This document shows, in pieces, positions 54,095-62,846 of a DNA stretch of 64,000 nt (its first letter is position 1; every line of letters starts with the position of its first letter). Under the pieces are notes generated by a model, which was given only the letters and a program-made list of their open reading frames with translations, had not been told where the DNA came from and searched no databases. Source of the DNA: Streptomyces fodineus (GTDB lineage Bacteria; Actinomycetota; Actinomycetes; Streptomycetales; Streptomycetaceae); assembly GCF_001735805.1 (NCBI RefSeq), contig NZ_CP017248.1, forward strand, positions 930,001 to 994,000. Reading direction: 5' to 3'. The position numbers and the translations under genes are program-made.

Positions 54095-54544
54095 TCATGA
54101 AGCCGCGAATGGGCCGGTGGCGACAAAGCGGTGGAGTTGGCGGGCGAAGCTCTGTGCCTCCTCGGGCGGCCAGGAGGCGAGGGACGCTTCGATGAGTGCG
54201 GCGAGGCGCTGTCGGGTGGTCTTCACCGCCTGCTGTCCGGTTTGGGTCAGGGCGAGCAGGGTGGCGCGGCGGTCGTCGGGGTCGGGTTCGCGGCGCAGCA
54301 GACCGGCTTCCTCCAGGCGGGTGGCGCGGCGGGTGACGCCGGAGCGGTCGAGGCCGATCTCGCCCGCGAGGTCGGCAGCGCTGCACGGGCCGGTCCGGGC
54401 GAGCCCACTGAGGACGGGGTAGGTGGCTTCGTCCACCGCCTCGCCCAGGCCGTCCGTCAGGCGCGCGTACAACCGTGCTCGGGTGCTTCGCCTGAGCAGA
54501 GCTCCAAGAGCGTCGGCGATCTCGTGTCCCACATCGTTAGGCAT
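54095..54544 (-). CDS. MarR-family transcriptional regulator
   Basis: This 149-residue protein has the MarR winged helix: DLAGEIGLDRSGVTRRATRL as the recognition region and RREPDPDDRRATLLALTQTG as the wing with the conserved arginines. It is divergent from the SnoaL-like/monooxygenase pair. Two related inverted repeats lie in the gap, which is the classic arrangement of a MarR repressor that controls itself and a redox or efflux operon in response to phenolic or oxidative ligands. Confidence 0.9.
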   Translation of the reverse strand: MPNDVGHEIADALGALLRRSTRARLYARLTDGLGEAVDEATYPVLSGLARTGPCSAADLAGEIGLDRSGVTRRATRLEEAGLLRREPDPDDRRATLLALTQTGQQAVKTTRQRLAALIEASLASWPPEEAQSFARQLHRFVATGPFAAS

Positions 54545-54558
54545 GACCCAAGACTAGC

Positions 54559-54613
54559 GTGCGCGACGCACGCAATCTGTAGTACGGTGGCGAGTGCGTG
54601 CTCGACGCACGCA
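54559..54613. promoter_or_regulatory. Two MarR-type operators in the divergent promoter
   Basis: GTGCG-CGA-CGCAC lies at 54559-54571, and GTGCGT paired with ACGCAC at 54594-54610. The sequence CGACGCACGCA occurs identically at 54564-54574 and 54603-54613, 39 bases apart, close to four helical turns. One site is at each end of the intergenic region, so a MarR dimer at each could block both promoters. Confidence 0.7.
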
Positions 54614-54648
54614 CTTTCTGTCGAAACGTGAACTCCAAGGGGACCGTC

Positions 54649-55053
54649 ATGACCACCGCCAGTACCCACACCGACGCCCGCGCCGCCCTCACCGACCTGC
54701 TCCTCACCCCGGGCCTCGACCTCGACGAGGCGGCCGACCGGCACTTCGCCCCCGACTACCGCCAGCGCACCGACGGAAGCTGGGCGAACCGTTCCGAGTT
54801 CCTTGCCCACATCGCCCACCTGCGCACGGTCGTCGCCGGCGGCTCGGTCGAGGTGCACGACGAACTCTCGTCCGGCGATCGCTACGCCGACCGCCACACG
54901 ATGGAAGTCATCAAGACCGACGGCTCCATCGTCCGCATGGAGGTCTACCTCTTCGGCGAGTTCGCCCCCGACGGCCGCTTCCGCCGCATCGAGGAGACCA
55001 CCCTCATGCTCGAAGGCGCCGACCATGACCGGAACCTCGGCAGCGCCCGCTGA
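54649..55053 (+). CDS. SnoaL/NTF2-like protein
   Basis: This 134-residue protein has the cone-shaped NTF2-like fold of SnoaL relatives (HFAPDYRQRTDGSWANRSEF, then GDRYADRHTMEVIKTDG and YLFGEFAPDGRFRRIEE). It may act as a small hydroxylase, isomerase or cyclase partner of the neighbouring flavoprotein. The ATG at 54649 has AAGGGGA upstream. It is the first gene of the MarR-controlled unit, followed 100 bases later by the monooxygenase. Confidence 0.87.
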   Translation: MTTASTHTDARAALTDLLLTPGLDLDEAADRHFAPDYRQRTDGSWANRSEFLAHIAHLRTVVAGGSVEVHDELSSGDRYADRHTMEVIKTDGSIVRMEVYLFGEFAPDGRFRRIEETTLMLEGADHDRNLGSAR

Positions 55054-55153
55054 GCCACATTGCCACCCGACGCCACGAGGCCGGCCCTGTCCCCGTACAT
55101 CGGCGCGCCGCCGTCACGGCGCATCGTCCCAAAAGTGAGAGGAAGTGGTTGTC

Positions 55154-56626
55154 ATGCTCGATGTGCTCATCGCCGGGGCCGGCCCGGTGGGGCTCTGGCT
55201 CGCCGCGGAGCTGCGCCTGCACGGGGTGGAGGTGACCGTCGTGGAGCGCCGGGCGGCCCCGGACGGACGGTCGCGCGCGGTCGGCATGCAGGCCGGCACG
55301 CTGGACACCTTCGCCACCCGCGGCCTCGCGGAGCGGTTCATCGAACGCGGCACCCCGGTGCCGACCGGCCACTTCGGCGCGGCGACCACCCGGCTGGACT
55401 TCTCCACGGTGGGGGCGGTGCACCCGTTCATGCTGGCGCTCGGTCAGTCCGTCACCGAACAGCTCCTGGAGGAACACGCACTCGCCGTGGGCGCCCGGGT
55501 GCTGCGCGGGGAGGAGGTCGTCTCACTCACCCAGGGGCCGGACGCCGTCGAGACGGTGATCCGGGCCGCCGGTGCCCATCGGACCGTGCGGGCCCGCTGG
55601 GTGGTGGGCTGCGACGGCACCCGCAGCGCGGTGCGCCAGGCGGCCGGCATCGGTTTTCCCGGTCAGGACACCACCATGACCGGGTGGCTCGCCGACGTCG
55701 AACTGGAGGATCCGCCGACGGGGCCGCTGGCCGCCACCGGGCCGGCCGGGTCGTTCCTGGCGGCCCCGATCGGCGACGGCGTCCACCGGCTGGCGGGCCT
55801 GTCCACGGCCACCATGCACCGCGGCACCGATGCCCCGCTGACCCTGGAGGAGGTGCGCGAGCAGATCCGCGTGCTGCTGGGACGGGACCTCGGCATCCGC
55901 AACCCCCGGTGGCTGTCGCGCTACGGCAACGCCACCCGGCAAGCGGCGCACTACCGGGCCGGACGGGTCCTGGTAGCCGGGGACGCGGCGCACATGTTCT
56001 TCCCCGCCGGTGGGCAGGGCATGAACCTCGGCATCCAGGACGCCACCAACCTGGGCTGGAAACTGGCGGCCACCCTCCAGGGCCGGGCGCCTGACGGACT
56101 GCTCGACAGCTACGACGCGGAGCGGCGGCCGGCCGCCCGCGCCGTCATCGACAACACCCGCGCGCAACTGGCCCTGTTCGCTGCGGCGAGCCCGGAGCAG
56201 ATCGCGCTGCGTGAGGTCTGGTCCGCCGCGCTGGCCGAACCACGGACCAACCGACAGTGGGCCCGAAGGATCGCCGGCTTCGACGACCCGCTCCCCGCCG
56301 GCACCGCACCCGGCGCGCACCCGCTGACCGGTACGCGACTGGCCCACCTCGCCCTGAATGTGGCCGACGCGCCCACCGCCCACCCGCTGATGCATCACGG
56401 CCGACCGCTGCTGCTGGACCTCGGCGGGACGCGGACGCCGTGTTCCGCGCCCGGCCTGGACCAGCGGACGGTAGCCGTCAATGCCGAGGACTCGCATCCG
56501 GTATGGCGGGACGTCACCGCCGTCCTGATCCGGCCGGACGCCCGGATCGCCTGGGCCGGCACCGACACCGACCCGCAGCGCAGGGCCGCGGACTGCCGCA
56601 CGGCCCTGCGCACCCTGTGCCGCTGA
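55154..56626 (+). CDS. FAD-dependent aromatic monooxygenase (class A, polyketide hydroxylase-like)
   Basis: This 490-residue flavoprotein has the N-terminal dinucleotide-binding motif IAGAGPVGLWLAAEL, the DG motif VVGCDGTRSAVRQAAGI, and the FAD motif VLVAGDAAHMFFPAGGQGMN. A short thioredoxin-like C-terminal domain follows. It matches the PHBH-fold hydroxylases of the MhpA/RdmE/TetX group, which oxidise phenols, angucycline or anthracycline cores, or inactivate antibiotics. The ATG at 55154 is chosen, nine bases after AGAGGAA. Together with the MarR repressor this suggests an inducible detoxification unit (inference). Confidence 0.92.
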   Translation: MLDVLIAGAGPVGLWLAAELRLHGVEVTVVERRAAPDGRSRAVGMQAGTLDTFATRGLAERFIERGTPVPTGHFGAATTRLDFSTVGAVHPFMLALGQSVTEQLLEEHALAVGARVLRGEEVVSLTQGPDAVETVIRAAGAHRTVRARWVVGCDGTRSAVRQAAGIGFPGQDTTMTGWLADVELEDPPTGPLAATGPAGSFLAAPIGDGVHRLAGLSTATMHRGTDAPLTLEEVREQIRVLLGRDLGIRNPRWLSRYGNATRQAAHYRAGRVLVAGDAAHMFFPAGGQGMNLGIQDATNLGWKLAATLQGRAPDGLLDSYDAERRPAARAVIDNTRAQLALFAAASPEQIALREVWSAALAEPRTNRQWARRIAGFDDPLPAGTAPGAHPLTGTRLAHLALNVADAPTAHPLMHHGRPLLLDLGGTRTPCSAPGLDQRTVAVNAEDSHPVWRDVTAVLIRPDARIAWAGTDTDPQRRAADCRTALRTLCR

Positions 56627-56629
56627 GCG

Positions 56630-56929
56630 CAGCTCGGCGAGCCCACCCGCCGGCCTCGCTCGGGCGTCCACTGCCATGGTGGACGACAAGCGGGACGAGA
56701 AGTAGCCCAGTTCCAGCGGCATTTGGTGGGCCCACTGGGTGGTCACACGAAATAACGCGGTCGCGTTCCGGTGCGACACCACTGCAGTGGACAGAAGCCG
56801 CAAGCACGCTTCTGGCAGGACTGGGTGAGGGCTCTGGGCGGAGGCGGTCGGTGCCAAGGCAAGGCTGCCGGTCACCGTGGCGGCGACAGCGACGGCTGCT
56901 GACAGGCGGCGGATGGAACGGATGCGCAA
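56630..56929 (-). pseudogene. Remnant of a secreted protein: signal peptide only
   Basis: A TTG at 56929 with AGGAG nine bases upstream opens a convincing Sec signal (RRLSAAVAVAATVTGSLALA, ending in TASAQ). The mature part soon becomes unrecognisable and continues without a stop across the 3' end of the oppositely oriented monooxygenase gene. The original secreted protein seems to have been cut off. Confidence 0.45.
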
Positions 56930-56997
56930 GAAGAGACTCTCCTGGATTGAACGGGCGCGGATGCTCGTAGGTGTAGGGGCGGGTGGCGGCGCCGGGT

Positions 56998-57235
56998 CAG
57001 CGGGAGCGGCTTAGTGCTGGGCTGGGCGGCGGAGCGGCTGGTCCTGACGGCGGCCGGGAGGGTGCGTTGATCGCGTACCGCCGGGCGGCGGCGCGTACGA
57101 GCTGCTGTTGCTGCTCGACGGGAAGCTGTTCGATGGTGGCCAGGCCCTTGGGCGGTGGCGAGGCCGAAGAGAGATCCGGCGTTCAGGCCCGCGGCCTGGA
57201 CGATCTGGGCCGCGGCTTCGGCTAGATAGCGAGTG
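56998..57235 (-). pseudogene. Fragment of an unidentified protein with a frameshift
   Basis: The piece YLAEAAAQIVQAAGLNAGSL and FGLAT is in one frame. TIEQLPVEQQQQLVRAAARR, then a proline-rich tail ending at 56998, is in the next frame. The two parts read as one helical protein if a base is corrected near 57145. I do not recognise the family. Confidence 0.35.
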
Positions 57236-57690
57236 TCAGGCGAGAGAGAGCCGGGTGAGCGCGGTGGTCCAGTCGGTGACGATGGCCTGTTGCGCCGTGG
57301 CGAGGGTGACTTTCCCGGAGCAGACCGCACGGTGCAGCTTCGTCTCCACGGGTCCTTCTTGTTGTTGATGCCGCCGCCCGGCGCGTGACCCGGATCGGCG
57401 GGCTGTACCCACAAGTTGCGCGAGTCGTTGGGGTCCCCGCCCAGCTGGAGACGGATCAGGTGGTCGTACTCGGCATCCGCCAGGCTGCCTGTATAGCCGT
57501 ACGAGGCGGCGTTGAGCTTCTTCTCCTTGCCAGTGACGGAGGCCGGCGGGCGGGCCCTCTTGGTGTGGCCACCCTTGGCGCAGATCGTCGACTTCAGGTT
57601 CGCCTGCGTGACCGCCGGGGAGAGCGCACCTCGTCGCCATCGATCTCGCGGCCCCGTACTGGTTCTGTCACTCGCACAGCCTGGCGACAC
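57236..57690 (-). pseudogene. HNH-like secreted protein, copy 1, frameshifted
   Basis: The family is readable as SPAVTQANLKSTICAKGGHT, NAASYGYTGSLADAEYDHLI and RLQLGGDPNDSRNLWVQPAD. After INNKKDP, a missing G moves the rest (VETKLHRAVCSGKVTLATAQ, then DWTTALTRLSLA) into another frame ending at 57236. The DHL...LGGDPNDxRNLW pattern resembles the HNH nuclease core. No signal peptide is found upstream, so the 5' end is also lost. A second, also broken, copy lies at 59255-59929. Confidence 0.7.
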
Positions 57691-57731
57691 CGCGCCGTCC
57701 GGACAGCGTCCGAACGGCGCGTCACATCACC

Positions 57732-58382
57732 TCAGGACGCGATGGCAAACTCCATGGTCGCTTGCGCGAGGTCAGCGAGGAACTGAGCACGCTCGAAGCC
57801 CTCGTCTTCGACCGTGCCCGGCGGAGGCGTATTCATGAAGCTGAAGTGACCAGCCCCCGGCACGACGCGAAGGTCGACCTGGGCTGACGCGCGTTTCAAG
57901 CGGATGGCCTGCTCGACGGGCGTCACGGTGTCCATTTCTCCCGCATAGACGAGCATCGGCGCTGTCACCGCGTCCAAGGCGCCCGGAGCGGCGAACCAGC
58001 CGGCAGCGGGCGCGAACAGGGCGAGACGGCTGACGCGTGGCTCTCGTGGGACGTCCAGCGGCTTGCCGTCCCGCCCCCAGGGCGTCGCACCGGCGAGACA
58101 GAGGCCAGCCCATCCACCGATCGAGTGGCCGACCACCACAACAGCCGCATCCGGAGACGCCCACCGGTGGAGCGCCTCGACCAGCGCGACCGGGCGTGCA
58201 AGCAACTCAGCCGTGGTCGCCTCCCGCGCGACAAGGCGCTCGAAGTAAGGCGCGATGACCTGGCAGCCATGGACTGCCAGGTGCTCCAGGAGGGGGCGAT
58301 AACGCTCCGGATCGCCGCCCGCTCCAGCCGCGAAGAGCACGACACGCCCATGGTTCGTGGGACCAAGCGTCAGTGCCTGCAT
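57732..58382 (-). CDS. Alpha/beta hydrolase (dienelactone hydrolase-like)
   Basis: This 216-residue hydrolase has the nucleophile elbow GHSIGG (Ser near residue 93), VLFAAGAGGDPERYRPL as the oxyanion region, YAGEMDTVTPVEQA with the acid, and VVPGAGHFSFM with the histidine. It is cytoplasmic. GAAGGAG precedes the ATG at 58382. It sits intact between pseudogenes, and a strong hairpin lies upstream of it. Confidence 0.88.
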   Translation of the reverse strand: MQALTLGPTNHGRVVLFAAGAGGDPERYRPLLEHLAVHGCQVIAPYFERLVAREATTAELLARPVALVEALHRWASPDAAVVVVGHSIGGWAGLCLAGATPWGRDGKPLDVPREPRVSRLALFAPAAGWFAAPGALDAVTAPMLVYAGEMDTVTPVEQAIRLKRASAQVDLRVVPGAGHFSFMNTPPPGTVEDEGFERAQFLADLAQATMEFAIAS

Positions 58383-58490
58383 CTCGCTCCTTCACCACAG
58401 CGCCGTTCCCAAAGACGGCCCACGGATCACTCCATGCTCTGTTATGGCCTCAGATCAGCGCGCAGCAGATCGCGGCACCCGAACGGCGAG

Positions 58491-58522
58491 GGGCCCGTCG
58501 CTACGGGGAAAGCGACGGGCCC
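58491..58522. terminator. Hairpin terminator
   Basis: GGGCCCGTCGC at 58491-58501 pairs perfectly with GCGACGGGCCC at 58512-58522 around a ten-base loop. It lies just beyond the stop of the hypothetical gene at 58604-59125. Confidence 0.8.
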
Positions 58523-58603
58523 GGCGGCATCCACGCTCCCATACCTTCGCCGCGCGGCGCAGCATGAGCGGACGCTTATGGCTGTGGCGTGCGGGAGCCG
58601 GGT

Positions 58604-59125
58604 TCAGCTGCCGACGAAGTCTTTGAGCATCTCCTCCAGGTCGGCCAGCGTGTCTGCGACCGGCGTCCCGTGCTGCGTGTCCCGGATGGTGATGCAGGTG
58701 GCGGTGAAGTCTGCGAGTTCGAGGATCAGGTCGAAGAACTCGCCCTGATCCCTGGCGAAGGTCGCCCCGAGAATTTCGCCTGCGCTGTCCTGGCCTGCCA
58801 GCAGAGCGCGCATCACCGGCACCGCGTTCAGCTTTGGTTCTCCCTGGGTCGCTTGGCGCCGAGCGGCGTCCTCGATCGCGGTGAGGAGTTCATCGGCGGT
58901 TTGCTCGGTCTCGTCTGCCAGCACGAGCGCGAGGCCGGTCGCCGAAACCGCGGCACCGGTGGCCAGCAGGAAGATCCTGTCGGTGCCGCTCTCGTCAGCG
59001 TCAGCGCGGGCGGCCGCCGACACCACGCGGCCGGCGGGAGAATCGACCGGGCGCCGGGCCGTGCGGCTGGCAGGATCCATTGAAGCGCGGATCAGGTCCA
59101 TCACGGGCTTGTGCGATGTCGGCAT
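58604..59125 (-). CDS. Hypothetical protein
   Basis: This protein of about 173 residues has no domain I recognise. It has a hydrophobic stretch (FLLATGAAVSATGLALVLA), then an acidic helical half (ETEQTADELLTAIEDAARR, LILELADFTATCITIRDTQ, LADLEEMLKDFVGS). Its composition and length look like a genuine gene. The start is not certain: ATG 59125 lies immediately after GGAGG, which is too close, and ATG 59101 is an alternative. A terminator follows its stop. Confidence 0.62.
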   Translation of the reverse strand: MPTSHKPVMDLIRASMDPASRTARRPVDSPAGRVVSAAARADADESGTDRIFLLATGAAVSATGLALVLADETEQTADELLTAIEDAARRQATQGEPKLNAVPVMRALLAGQDSAGEILGATFARDQGEFFDLILELADFTATCITIRDTQHGTPVADTLADLEEMLKDFVGS

Positions 59126-59254
59126 CCTCCCATCCTGGCCTGCTTGGTTCCCGCGGCGCAGGCGAAGTGCGCATCTCCGCCTGGCAGTGCGGGGCGCCGT
59201 CATCGGCCAGTTCACCCAGCCAGCATCAGACAGTGCATCACGGACGGTGTCGGG

Positions 59255-59929
59255 TCAGCTGAGGCCAAGGGTGCTCAGTGCCGTGGTCCAGTCGGTGACG
59301 ATCGCGCGCTGTGCCGCGGCGAGGGTGACCTTGCCGGAGCAGACCGCGGTGTGCAGTTTGGTCTCCACCGGATCCCTCTGGTTGTTGACCCCCATTGCCC
59401 GTTTTGTGACCCGGATCAGCTGTCTCCACCCACAAATTCCGGAAGTCGTTGGGGTCGCCTCCGAACTGAAGCGAAATGAGGTGGTCGTACTCGGCATCCC
59501 CGAGGCTGCCGTTGTAGCCGTAGGACGCGGCGTTCGCCTCCTTCTCCTTGCGGGTGATCGCCTCCAGCGGCCGGATGTTCTTGGTGTAGCCGCCCTTGCG
59601 GCAGATCGTCGACGCCAGGTTCGCCTGCGTCACCGCTGGCGAGATCGCACCCGGCGTGCACGACCGGTCTTCGAGGGGACTCGCCTTTCTCATACCGGTA
59701 GTGACAGCTGCCTGCCGGTGGCTGCTGCTGCGCCGTGTACGTCGTCTGCGGCCCCGCACCCACCGCAATCTTTGCCGCTCCCGTCGGGAACGGCCGTCCG
59801 CGACGGCCCCGCCGCCGACGCTCCGCTCTTCCCCGAGATGTCCGCCCCGGAGGACGAAACGTTCGAACAACCCGCCAGCAACGGGCAGGAAAGCATCAAC
59901 GGCGGCACGGCGCGGCACATGGAACCCAT
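59255..59929 (-). pseudogene. HNH-like lipoprotein, copy 2, with three frameshifts
   Basis: The N-terminus (ATG 59929) has a lipoprotein signal with lipobox LLAGC. The protein continues in a second frame (VGAGPQTTYTAQQQPPAGSC), a third (PLEDRSCTPGAISPAVTQAN, then YDHLISLQFGGDPNDFRNLW) and a fourth (VNNQRDPVETKLHTAVCSGK, ending at 59255). The switches lie in runs of G or C (near 59740, 59685 and 59390), each needing one base. The repaired protein would have about 225 residues. Copy 1 is at 57236-57690. Confidence 0.72.
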
Positions 59930-59987
59930 GGCGACCCCTCACGAGCGAGCGTCAACTGTGCACGTGCTCCCCCGCCCCGACGCCCTT

Positions 59988-60383
59988 CTACCGCCCACGT
60001 CGAGGCGCATGAGTGCACACCGGGCCAAGCTCCGGGAGCCCGAGCAGCCGCCTGAACCAGCGCTTCTGCCGGTCCGCCGCGCATCGACCGTCATCCTGGT
60101 GGGCTAAATGGACGGCATGGGCCAGCGGCGGCCAACTCACCAAGGAACGTCGCACTTCCCGAGCCCGACTGGACGGCGCTGACGCTCTGGAGGCCGACCG
60201 TCCCGGCGCCGGCCGTCGAGGTGTAGGCGACGTACAGCCGGCCGGTTCGCCTTCCAGCCGCCGATCCAACTCCCAGTCCCCGAAGGAGAAGAGAATGCTC
60301 AGGACGCCCCCGCTGGCGATCGCCCAGTCCGCCAGATCATGCCGCTGAAACCCAGGACGGAGATGAAACCGCAACTCGGGCAT
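59988..60383 (-). CDS. Doubtful hypothetical protein or fragment
   Basis: From ATG 60383 the first 50 codons look protein-like (FHLRPGFQRHDLADWAIASG, then LFSFGDWELDRRLEGEPAG). The remainder is low-complexity and may be out of frame. There is no clear ribosome site. I do not recognise a family; it may be the start of a broken gene. Confidence 0.3.
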   Translation of the reverse strand: MPELRFHLRPGFQRHDLADWAIASGGVLSILFSFGDWELDRRLEGEPAGCTSPTPRRPAPGRSASRASAPSSRAREVRRSLVSWPPLAHAVHLAHQDDGRCAADRQKRWFRRLLGLPELGPVCTHAPRRGR

Positions 60384-60456
60384 TGCACGTCTTCAGGTGT
60401 GTAGGCGCGCACTGACCTCGCGCGCCGATTCGTATTCGAGGGGAACCCGAAACACT

Positions 60457-61002
60457 ATGAAGAGCAAGCTGACCGCCGTGGCCCTTGCAGCGATCGTCGT
60501 CGCCGGCACTGCCGCTGCCGCCATCCCGGCCTCGGCCGCCCCCGCCAAGGCCGCCGCCCCGGCCCGCTGCCACACTGCCGACCTGAAGGCCGGCTTCGCC
60601 ACGGGGGATGACGCGAAGCCGGAGATGGGGCAGACCAAGAAGCAGACCCAGGCGTACATCTGGTTCACCAACCGGAGCAACCACGCCTGCACCCTGTCCG
60701 GCTTCGCCGGTGTCGACATGGTCGGCGCTCAGAAGACCGACGGCACCTGGTCTCTGGCGCGTTCCTCCGAGAAGCCCGAAAAGATGACCCTGGGGCAGGG
60801 GGACACGGTGGACTTCAGCATCACCCTGCTGCCGGTTGCCAAGTCCACACCGCAGAAGGAGAAGTTCGTCCCGTCGAAGTTCCTGGTCACCCCGCCGAAC
60901 GAGACGACGCACTTCACCCTGAAATGGCCGTTCGGCGGCCAGATCCTCAAGCAGGACGGAGCCACCCACCCGGGTACCTACGTCAACCCGGTCGGTCTGT
61001 AA
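60457..61002 (+). CDS. Secreted DUF4232 domain protein
   Basis: This 181-residue protein has a Sec signal peptide (MKSKLTAVALAAIVVAGTAA, cleavage near ASA). A DUF4232 domain follows: CHTADLKAGFATG, then QAYIWFTNRSNHACTLSGFAG and the final GTYVNPVGL. The two cysteines in CHTADL and NHACTL probably form a disulfide. The domain is frequent among Streptomyces exported proteins, and its function is unknown. GAGGGGA lies upstream of the ATG at 60457. Confidence 0.88.
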   Translation: MKSKLTAVALAAIVVAGTAAAAIPASAAPAKAAAPARCHTADLKAGFATGDDAKPEMGQTKKQTQAYIWFTNRSNHACTLSGFAGVDMVGAQKTDGTWSLARSSEKPEKMTLGQGDTVDFSITLLPVAKSTPQKEKFVPSKFLVTPPNETTHFTLKWPFGGQILKQDGATHPGTYVNPVGL

Positions 61003-61757
61003 CCAAGCTGGACGGCCACTGAGCTTCCCTTCAGCGTCGCTGAGTTGAGGCCTCCGGGTGGTGCGGTGGCCACTTCCAACACGCGCCACGCGCGGCCTTC
61101 TCGCCGGGGCCTGGAGGTCGCCGGGGCCGATGGTGGGGCCGAAAGCCCAGCCCGCTTCCACAGAAGCCCCGGCAGAATTCGTCGGGGGGGGACGCCCCCG
61201 AGGCAGGCAGCGAGAGTTCGTGCCCTCCGGGTGCCCGATCTTTTCATGCTCCGATTGCCGGGAGAAGACGCCGAACGGTCGCGCCAACACTGAAGCCCCA
61301 GGTCGCCGACCTGGGGCTTCAAGAAGAGCGGGTGACGAGAATGGAACTCGCGCTCTCAGCTGGGAAGCTGCGGCGGCTGGACCGCTCCGCTGCCGTGGGA
61401 CACCTGCGGGTGCGAGATATCCCCGACACATCGGCTTGCAGATGCACACCCCAATGGCGGCGTGGGCGGTCTGAGGGTGATCCGCGCGGTGTGCGGCGAG
61501 CCTCGGCCGGTCAGGTGGGGCCGTCCGGGCTCCGGGAGGAGGCCGTGTCGCCGGCCATCGCCACGATCGCGTCGTTGACGAGCAGCACTCGCGGCGGATA
61601 GTCCTGCGCTTTGCCCCCCGGATCGTCCAACGCGGAGGTGCGCCGAAGCTGCGCCCCGGTGCGACTGTCGTGCCAGTCTCTGCATTGCCCCGGCGAGACA
61701 TGGCGATCCAGGCTTGTGAAAGCCAGCAACTCGGCAGGCGACCGACCAACGAAGCAG
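61003..61757. other. Long region without an identifiable gene
   Basis: About 750 bases lie between the DUF4232 and DUF5133 genes. A perfect hairpin at 61291-61321 is the only strong signal. On the minus strand a frame ending near 61511 (DYPPRVLLVNDAIVAMAGDT) has protein-like composition but no identifiable start. It may be part of a broken gene. Confidence 0.45.
61291..61321. terminator. Perfect 15-bp hairpin with a one-base loop
   Basis: TGAAGCCCCAGGTCG at 61291-61305 and CGACCTGGGGCTTCA at 61307-61321 are exact reverse complements separated by one base. It is almost a cruciform and lies 289 bases beyond the DUF4232 stop. It could be a terminator or the end of a lost mobile element. Confidence 0.65.
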
Positions 61758-61985
61758 TCAGGTGGCAAGGAGGGAGTCGTCCTCGACACGGGCCCCGGGC
61801 AGCCGGTGCCGGGCTGCGATGAGAGCGGCGTCGATATCGCTGGTGCCAGTCGACACACACAGCGTGTAAGCCATGTCGTCCATCCGCCGCCGCACCTCCT
61901 CATGACCCTCTTCCGCGTGCAGGACACGCAGCGTCTCGTACTGCTCGATCAAGTTCTTCAACACGGCCGGGTGCGCCATGAGCAT
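61758..61985 (-). CDS. DUF5133 domain-containing small protein
   Basis: This 75-residue protein matches the Streptomyces DUF5133 family almost throughout: MLMAHPAVLKNLIEQYETLR, then RRRMDDMAYTLCVSTGTSD and AALIAARHRLPGARVEDDSL. The fold is helical. Its role is unknown; family members are often found in several copies near regulators. The ATG at 61985 has GGGAGG six bases upstream. Confidence 0.88.
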   Translation of the reverse strand: MLMAHPAVLKNLIEQYETLRVLHAEEGHEEVRRRMDDMAYTLCVSTGTSDIDAALIAARHRLPGARVEDDSLLAT

Positions 61986-62202
61986 CACGAACCTCCCTTG
62001 CAACCACCAATCGCATGCGCCTTACACCGACCCATGTGCCCCGCCTCCCGGACACCATTCCCACGCTGTCCAACCACGCGGCTGCGGCCCTCGCCTTGGT
62101 GCCGACCTCGATTCTGCAATGGCTACGCAGTCCCACCGAGTGCAACGACGCGTGGCTGTGCGGTTTGGCCTCCGGGGCGGGCAGAGGGCGTCGAAGATCC
62201 GC

Positions 62203-62810
62203 GTGTGACGACAGACCTGAACCCCTCCTGACCGCACTCTACGTGAAGATCGACGACGAAATGGGAGGAACCCGGTGCCTCGGTAGACCGCCACTGCTCA
62301 GTGATTCCGAACTCGTCTGTCTTGCTGTGGCTCAGGCTCTGCTCGGGTACCACTCGGAGGCCCGGTGGCTGCGCTACGCGAACAAACACCCGCCCGACAT
62401 GTTCCCGTACCTCCCCCAACGGCCGGGCTGCCACAGGCGGTTGAAGGCTGCGCTGCCGCTGCTCAAGCGCATGATCCGAGAGCTTGCCATGGACAGTGAC
62501 TTCTGGACCGACACGGTATGGATCGCCGACTCCGCCCCGGTGCCGTGCGGCATGTCACGCCCGACCGTCCAGCGTTCGAAGATGGCGGGCTGGGCCGGCT
62601 ACGGCTACTGCGCGTCCCACGCCCGTTCCTTCTGGGGCCTGCGCCTCTAAGCGCTACGGAGAGCCGATACTCAAGAAGGTCCGCCAGCTGATCGAGTCGC
62701 TCAACGACACCCTCAAAGGGCAGCTTGACCTGGAGCGACACGGCGGACGGGCCTTCGAGGGCGTGGCCATCCGAGTGACCCAGCGTGTGGGGGCAGTGTT
62801 GTCCGGCTGA
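62203..62810 (+). pseudogene. IS982-family transposase, frameshifted and internally deleted
   Basis: The usual start VTTDLN at 62203 runs into a stop after one base change. The next frame then gives LLTALYVKIDDEMGG, LLSDSELVCLAVAQALLGYH and FWTDTVWIADSAPVPCGMSR with the first catalytic aspartate, followed by GYGYCASHARSFWGLRL. About 100 residues, including the second and third acidic residues, are missing. The C-terminus resumes as YGEPILKKVRQLIESLNDTL and GQLDLERHGGRAFEGVAIRV. The element is dead. Confidence 0.82.
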
Positions 62811-62846
62811 GACGGTGCCGCATTGTGAGGAAGGATCTGCTCCCCA

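Noticed and set aside
57236..59929. Programmed frameshifting in the HNH-like proteins
   Set aside because: The shifts are at different places and in different directions in the two copies, and no slippery heptamer with a following structure was seen at a shared position.
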